The position numbers were made by a program, and so were the translations under genes. From Bacteroidota bacterium (GTDB taxonomy: Bacteria > Bacteroidota > Bacteroidia > Palsa-965): DNA of 64,000 nt. Below are positions 60,356-64,000 of this stretch, one piece after another; the stretch's first letter is position 1; every line of letters begins with the position of its first letter. Below the pieces are notes generated by a model. The model searched no databases. It was not told the DNA's origin and saw nothing but the letters and a program-made list of their open reading frames with translations. Location of the stretch: the NCBI GenBank assembly GCA_020402865.1, contig JADBYT010000014.1, positions 1 to 64,000 on the forward strand, in the 5' to 3' direction.

Positions 60356-61009
60356 ATGAAATTCTTTATCGATACGGCCGACCTCGCCCAGATTCGTGAA
60401 GCCCAGGAACTGGGTGTGCTCGACGGTGTGACCACAAACCCCTCGCTCATGGCCAAAGTGGGCATTAAAGGCGCGGCTGCGGTTGAACAACATTATATCG
60501 ACATCTGCAACATCGTGACCGGTGATGTTAGCGCCGAAGTAATCAGCACCGACTACGAAGGCATTATCCGCGAAGGCGAACACCTCGCCGCACTTCACCC
60601 GCAAATTGTAGTGAAAGTGCCCATGATTAAAGACGGTGTGCGCGCCATCAAATACTTCACCTCAAAAGGCATCCGCACCAACTGCACGCTCGTGTTCTCG
60701 GCCGGTCAGGCCCTGCTGGCTGCCAAAGCCGGTGCCACCTACGTGTCGCCCTTCATTGGCCGTCTCGACGATGTGTCAACCGACGGACTTGTGCTGATTG
60801 AAGAGATCCGCACCATTTACGACAACTACGGCTACCAGACACAAATTCTGGCCGCCTCGGTGCGTCACCCCATGCACATTATCAACTGCGCCAAAATTGG
60901 TGCCGATGTGGCCACCTGTCCGCTCAGCGCCATTACCGCACTGCTCAAACACCCGCTCACCGACAACGGACTGGCGCAGTTCCTTGCCGATGCGCAAAAG
61001 TTTGCATAA
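60356..61009 (+). CDS. fsa: Fructose-6-phosphate aldolase / small transaldolase
   Basis: 218 residues from ATG 60356 ([13 protein letters not shown]), preceded by the -7 box; the frame begins at 60332. The size, the start [28 protein letters not shown] and the Schiff-base lysine in [10 protein letters not shown] match the transaldolase subfamily of about 215-220 residues. [11 protein letters not shown] and [23 protein letters not shown] are also typical. It either cleaves fructose 6-phosphate to dihydroxyacetone and glyceraldehyde 3-phosphate or acts as a transaldolase in the pentose phosphate pathway; sequence does not separate these. Cytoplasmic. Confidence 0.92.
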   Translation: MKFFIDTADLAQIREAQELGVLDGVTTNPSLMAKVGIKGAAAVEQHYIDICNIVTGDVSAEVISTDYEGIIREGEHLAALHPQIVVKVPMIKDGVRAIKYFTSKGIRTNCTLVFSAGQALLAAKAGATYVSPFIGRLDDVSTDGLVLIEEIRTIYDNYGYQTQILAASVRHPMHIINCAKIGADVATCPLSAITALLKHPLTDNGLAQFLADAQKFA

Positions 61010-61029
61010 AAGCTTCCAATCATCACACG

Positions 61030-61059
61030 CAGCCGGACAAACGTCCGGCTGTTGTTTTT
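61030..61059 (+). terminator. Intrinsic terminator
   Basis: Stem CAGCCGGAC / GTCCGGCTG with an AAAC loop, then TTGTTTTT. It follows the transaldolase-like gene. Confidence 0.85.
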
Positions 61060-61085
61060 ACCACTAATCACAACTACCTTTAAGC

Positions 61086-61709
61086 ATGATTCTGCGCATC
61101 AACCCTGAAAAGCCCGACGCCAAAGACATCCACAAGGTAGCCGACGTGTTGCGCAGCGGAGGCATTATTATTTATCCCACCGATACTGTATATGGCCTGG
61201 GCTGCGATATCTACCAGCCAAAAGCCATTGAACGCCTTTGCAGACTAAAAGGCATTGCCCCCGAAAAAGCCAACCTCTCCATCATTTGCAGCGACCTGAG
61301 CCACCTTGCCGATTTTGCAAAACCCATTTCCACCTCCATATTCCGCGTACTCAAAAAAGCATTGCCCGGCCCATACACCTTTATTCTGGAAGCCAACACC
61401 AAAGTGCCCAAACTGTTTCAGAACAAGAGAAAGTCAGTAGGTATTCGTGTGCCGGAAAATAAAATTGTGCAGGAAATTGTAAAGGCGCTGGGCAATCCAA
61501 TCGTGTCCACTTCGGTACACGATTTAAGCGATGAAATGCTCGACTATTACGCCGATCCTGATAAGCTGGCCGAGAATTATGTGGATAAGGTGGATGTGGT
61601 GATTAACGGCGGATACAGCAATATTCAGGCTTCTACAGTAGTTGACTGTACGGATGGGGATTTTGTGGTGGTGCGTGAGGGATTGGGAGAGACGGCGCAT
61701 TTGTGGTAA
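61086..61709 (+). CDS. tsaC: Threonylcarbamoyl-AMP synthase (Sua5/YciO/YrdC family)
   Basis: 207 residues of the YrdC fold: IYPTDTVYGLGCDI, RLKGIAPEKANLSIIC, PGPYTFILEANTKVPK, KRKSVGIRVPENKIVQEIV, IVSTSVHDLSD. It makes threonylcarbamoyl-AMP from threonine, bicarbonate and ATP for the t6A modification at position 37 of ANN-decoding tRNAs. The YciO subgroup has the same fold and less clear function, so the paralogue is not certain. Length fits a single-domain enzyme without the Sua5 C-terminal domain. Confidence 0.85.
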   Translation: MILRINPEKPDAKDIHKVADVLRSGGIIIYPTDTVYGLGCDIYQPKAIERLCRLKGIAPEKANLSIICSDLSHLADFAKPISTSIFRVLKKALPGPYTFILEANTKVPKLFQNKRKSVGIRVPENKIVQEIVKALGNPIVSTSVHDLSDEMLDYYADPDKLAENYVDKVDVVINGGYSNIQASTVVDCTDGDFVVVREGLGETAHLW

Positions 61710-61722
61710 GTAAGCATACTTA

Positions 61723-63228
61723 TCAACTGCGGAACGCCTTCGGCAACGCTTCAATCAAATCACCGGCTTTCATACTTTCCTGTCCGTACTCCGCAGCTGC
61801 AATATCGCCGGCTTTTCCGTGCAGATACACGCCCAGCACTGCCGCCTGCAACGCATCGTACCCGCGGGCACGCAGGCCGGTAATTAAGCCCGTAAGCACA
61901 TCGCCGCTGCCGCCTTTGGCCATGCCGGCATTGCCGGTGGTGTTGAATAACGCGCGGCCGTCGGGTGTGGTGATGCTGGTGTATGCGCCTTTGAGTACGA
62001 CGTAGCAATTAAAGCGCCGCGAAAATTCGAGCTGCGAAAGAAAGCGTTCGTGTGCACTTGTGTGCGCGCCGGCAAGGCGGTCGAACTCGCCGGGATGCGG
62101 CGTGAGTATGGTGCCGGGCGGCAGAAAGGCCAGCCAGGTTTTGTTTTCGGCGAGGATGTTGAGCGCATCGGCATCGAGTACCGTGGGGCAGGGTGCTTCC
62201 TGCAGCCATTGTTTCAGAAGCTGCGCAGTTTCTGCATCCGTGCCCCAGCCCGGCCCAAAGCCGGCAGCCGAATACTTCCGGGCATCGCGCACGCGGCCAG
62301 CCACTTTTTCTGCGGCATCGCTTTGCAGCACCATGGCTTCGGGCGCTGCGGTGTGTAAAATCACTTCGGCAAACTGCGGCACCAGCGCAGTTACCAATCC
62401 GCAGCCCGAACGCAGCGCCGCCTGCACGGCCAGCACAGCTGCACCGGCTTTACCACGACTTGCGCCACTCAGCAGCGCATGGCCAAAGCTTCCCTTGTGT
62501 GAAAACACCGCGCGGCTGCGCAGCAAGGGCGCAATTTCATCGGGCGTAAGCAAGGTATAAGGCGTTTGCGCAGCATCCATGTAGCCGCTGTGCAAACCAA
62601 TATCAATCACCTTTACCACACCGGCAAAACAACCTGTTTCGGCAAACAACAGCGCAGCTTTGGGCTGATGGAATGTAAACGTATAAGCCGCATGCGCCAC
62701 ACAGCGCAAACTGTTGCCGCGGTTATCATCGCCAAACAATCCCGAAGGAAGATCAATGGAAATGATACGGCTGTGTGCCGCATTCATCATTTCAATGGCC
62801 GCTGCAGCCACACCCTCCGGCTCACGATTCAGCCCCGAACCGAAAATGGCGTCAATCACTACCGGCTGATGAAGTGCGGTAAAATCAAAATCGTTGCGGC
62901 TTTGCCACCCGATCAGCTGCACCGTGGTGCCGCGCAGCAACGCCTGATGATGCAAAAAATCAGCACTATCGTTTGCCGCAGCTTTCAGCAGCAGCACCAC
63001 AACCTGATAGCCTCTTGAATAAAGATGCCGGGCAATTACCAGTCCGTCGCCGCCGTTGTTGCCATTGCCGCAGCACACGTAAACCGTTTCGGAAATATTC
63101 ACCAAAGCGGCAATATGCGGCACACAAGCCGCTGCTGCACGCTCCATGAGATCGGCAGATTTTACGGGCTCGTGTTCGATGGTGTAGGCATCGGCTTCAC
63201 GCAGTTGTGCGGTGCTGAGTAGTTTCAT
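61723..63228 (-). CDS. nnr: Bifunctional NAD(P)HX epimerase and dehydratase
   Basis: 501 residues from ATG 63228 (MKLLSTAQLREADAY). The N-terminal half is the epimerase (NnrE/YjeF_N), with GNGNNGGDGLVIARHLY and the DAIFGSGLNREPEG turn. The C-terminal half (from about 225) is the ribokinase-like ADP/ATP-dependent dehydratase NnrD, with SHKGSFGHALLSGAS, AAGFGPGWG, DADALNIL, LTPHPGEFDRL and the catalytic loop GSGDVLTGLI. Together they repair hydrated NAD(P)H. Its start overlaps the stop of the DUF2752 gene (ATGA). Confidence 0.93.
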   Translation of the reverse strand: MKLLSTAQLREADAYTIEHEPVKSADLMERAAAACVPHIAALVNISETVYVCCGNGNNGGDGLVIARHLYSRGYQVVVLLLKAAANDSADFLHHQALLRGTTVQLIGWQSRNDFDFTALHQPVVIDAIFGSGLNREPEGVAAAAIEMMNAAHSRIISIDLPSGLFGDDNRGNSLRCVAHAAYTFTFHQPKAALLFAETGCFAGVVKVIDIGLHSGYMDAAQTPYTLLTPDEIAPLLRSRAVFSHKGSFGHALLSGASRGKAGAAVLAVQAALRSGCGLVTALVPQFAEVILHTAAPEAMVLQSDAAEKVAGRVRDARKYSAAGFGPGWGTDAETAQLLKQWLQEAPCPTVLDADALNILAENKTWLAFLPPGTILTPHPGEFDRLAGAHTSAHERFLSQLEFSRRFNCYVVLKGAYTSITTPDGRALFNTTGNAGMAKGGSGDVLTGLITGLRARGYDALQAAVLGVYLHGKAGDIAAAEYGQESMKAGDLIEALPKAFRS

Positions 63229-63539
63229 GGAAAAGCCGGACCGAACAACATAAAACGGGTAATGAAATTGGCCAGAATACACACTGCCGTTGTGCCAAAC
63301 AGCCACACCAGCGCAGTGGCGCCGTGGCGGAATTTAAACAGCAGATGTGCAAAAAGCATTAGCCAGGTAGAAAGAAAGGGCAGCAATGCCGGAAACCGTA
63401 CAATGCTGCCCCAGATATTTCCATTGAGAAGAAGAATAAGCGAACGCTGAAAACCACAACCCGGACAAGAAACGCCAAAGTGACTCTTTATCGGGCATTC
63501 CAGCATGCTATGCTCCAGCCAATGAATGAATGCATCCAT
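63225..63539 (-). CDS. DUF2752 membrane protein
   Basis: 104 residues with CPGCGFQRSLILLL at the start of the first helix, the hallmark of DUF2752, and further helices (FPALLPFLSTWLMLFAHLLF, TALVWLFGTTAVCILANFI). Function unknown. Its stop overlaps the nnr start by 4 bp, and it is 2 bp after the CCC-motif protein, so the three form one run. Confidence 0.88.
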   Translation of the reverse strand: MDAFIHWLEHSMLECPIKSHFGVSCPGCGFQRSLILLLNGNIWGSIVRFPALLPFLSTWLMLFAHLLFKFRHGATALVWLFGTTAVCILANFITRFMLFGPAFP

Positions 63540-63541
63540 TC

Positions 63542-64000
63542 TTAGTAATTATAGTAGGAACCCCAGTAACCGCCATAAGGGTTGGGATTGAGCAAACCGA
63601 TAATCAGGAAAATGGTTCCGATGGCTGAAATAATTGTTCCGATAATGGCACACACGCGTCCGGCATTCAGATTTTTGAACGATGAAACGGTGTAGGCATC
63701 GGGCGACTGTTCGTACACCTTACGCGCGCCCACTGCAAGAATAAGTGCAATTACGCCGCAGATAAGTCCGGGAATACCATAGCAGAAACAGCCCACGATA
63801 GAACAAATGCCCAGCACAAGTACACCGGTTGAATTGGGCAGCTGCCGCTGGTTGTTGAACATGGGCGGAGGCATGGCGCCACCGTAAGGATTGTTTGGCG
63901 GAGGGAAGCCGCCGGGAGGCTGATTGTAGGGATTTTGCGGAGGCGGCATGTTGCTGCCCGGAGGGGTGTATGGATTTTGTGGCGGAGGCATATTGCCGTA
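63542..64000 (-). CDS. CCC-motif membrane protein, 5' end cut by the window edge
   Basis: At least 152 residues; the frame is open to the window end (codons reading Tyr-Gly-Asn before the first visible Met), so the true start lies outside. The N-terminal 50 residues are a repeated Pro-Gln-Asn-Pro-Tyr linker (PPPQNPY three times). Two membrane segments follow: VLVLGICSIVGCFCYGIPGLICGVIALILAV, with its CFC pattern, and VCAIIGTIISAIGTIFLIIGLL. Such proteins are usually found with DUF2752 partners, as here. Function unknown. Confidence 0.75.
   Translation of the reverse strand, partial: YGNMPPPQNPYTPPGSNMPPPQNPYNQPPGGFPPPNNPYGGAMPPPMFNNQRQLPNSTGVLVLGICSIVGCFCYGIPGLICGVIALILAVGARKVYEQSPDAYTVSSFKNLNAGRVCAIIGTIISAIGTIFLIIGLLNPNPYGGYWGSYYNY

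Noticed and set aside
1-64000. tRNA, rRNA, integrase, transposase or prophage genes
   Set aside because: I looked for them on both strands and saw none; the only RNA gene I can support is the SRP RNA.

Overview
The window comes from a Bacteroidota bacterium. Three signs support this: secreted proteins ending in Por-type (T9SS type A) sorting domains, a fused ccoN-ccoO oxidase gene, and several promoters with the Bacteroidota -7 box TAnnTTTG (SRP RNA, transaldolase-like gene, queD, a zinc-ribbon gene). I see no tRNA, rRNA, CRISPR array, integrase or transposase gene. No database search was possible, so family names rest on motifs I could read.

Layout. 1-654: tandem REP-like repeats and a GreA/GreB-like gene. 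683-4335: an AT-richer McrBC restriction pair, bracketed by a 32-bp direct repeat that copies the 5' end of the GreA-like gene, so it looks like an insertion. 4615-13681: secreted or lipoprotein genes, mnmA, a DUF900-type hydrolase, and two copies of a palindromic MITE-like element. 13715-17395: two membrane-anchored TIR proteins, a small unknown protein and a lipoprotein. 17682-27152: a strongly AT-rich block with two divergent NAD-linked clusters. One is a SIR2-like gene with a small partner (minus strand). The other is a five-gene plus-strand operon: TIR protein, large helical protein, protein with repeated SPFH-like modules, small proline-rich protein, DUF4407 membrane protein. 27197-33844: a type I restriction-modification operon (hsdM-hsdS-GIY-YIG-like gene-hsdR). 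34091-39746: PLD/zinc-ribbon protein, lipase, HDAC-family gene plus the decayed 3' end of a second copy, queD and small unknowns. 39866-52758: a two-component pair and a complete cbb3 oxidase set (ccoI, S, NO, Q, P, G, H, a SafE-like protein, hemN). 52808-57185: a 1272-residue polymorphic-toxin-like protein and its putative immunity gene. 57441-64000: housekeeping genes, including the 4.5S SRP RNA, a fructose-6-phosphate aldolase-like protein, Sua5/YrdC and NnrD/E.

How the genes work together. The 39.8-52.8 kb block is one respiratory unit: copper import (CcoI), oxidase subunits, assembly factors and anaerobic haem synthesis, next to a PAS kinase and a REC-CRP regulator. The 13.7-33.9 kb stretch reads as a defence island. 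Its best candidate for an undescribed system is the TIR / helical protein / SPFH-like / small / DUF4407 operon at 20788-27152, divergent from the SIR2-like gene. I infer a membrane-associated, NAD-consuming abortive defence, but nothing here proves function.
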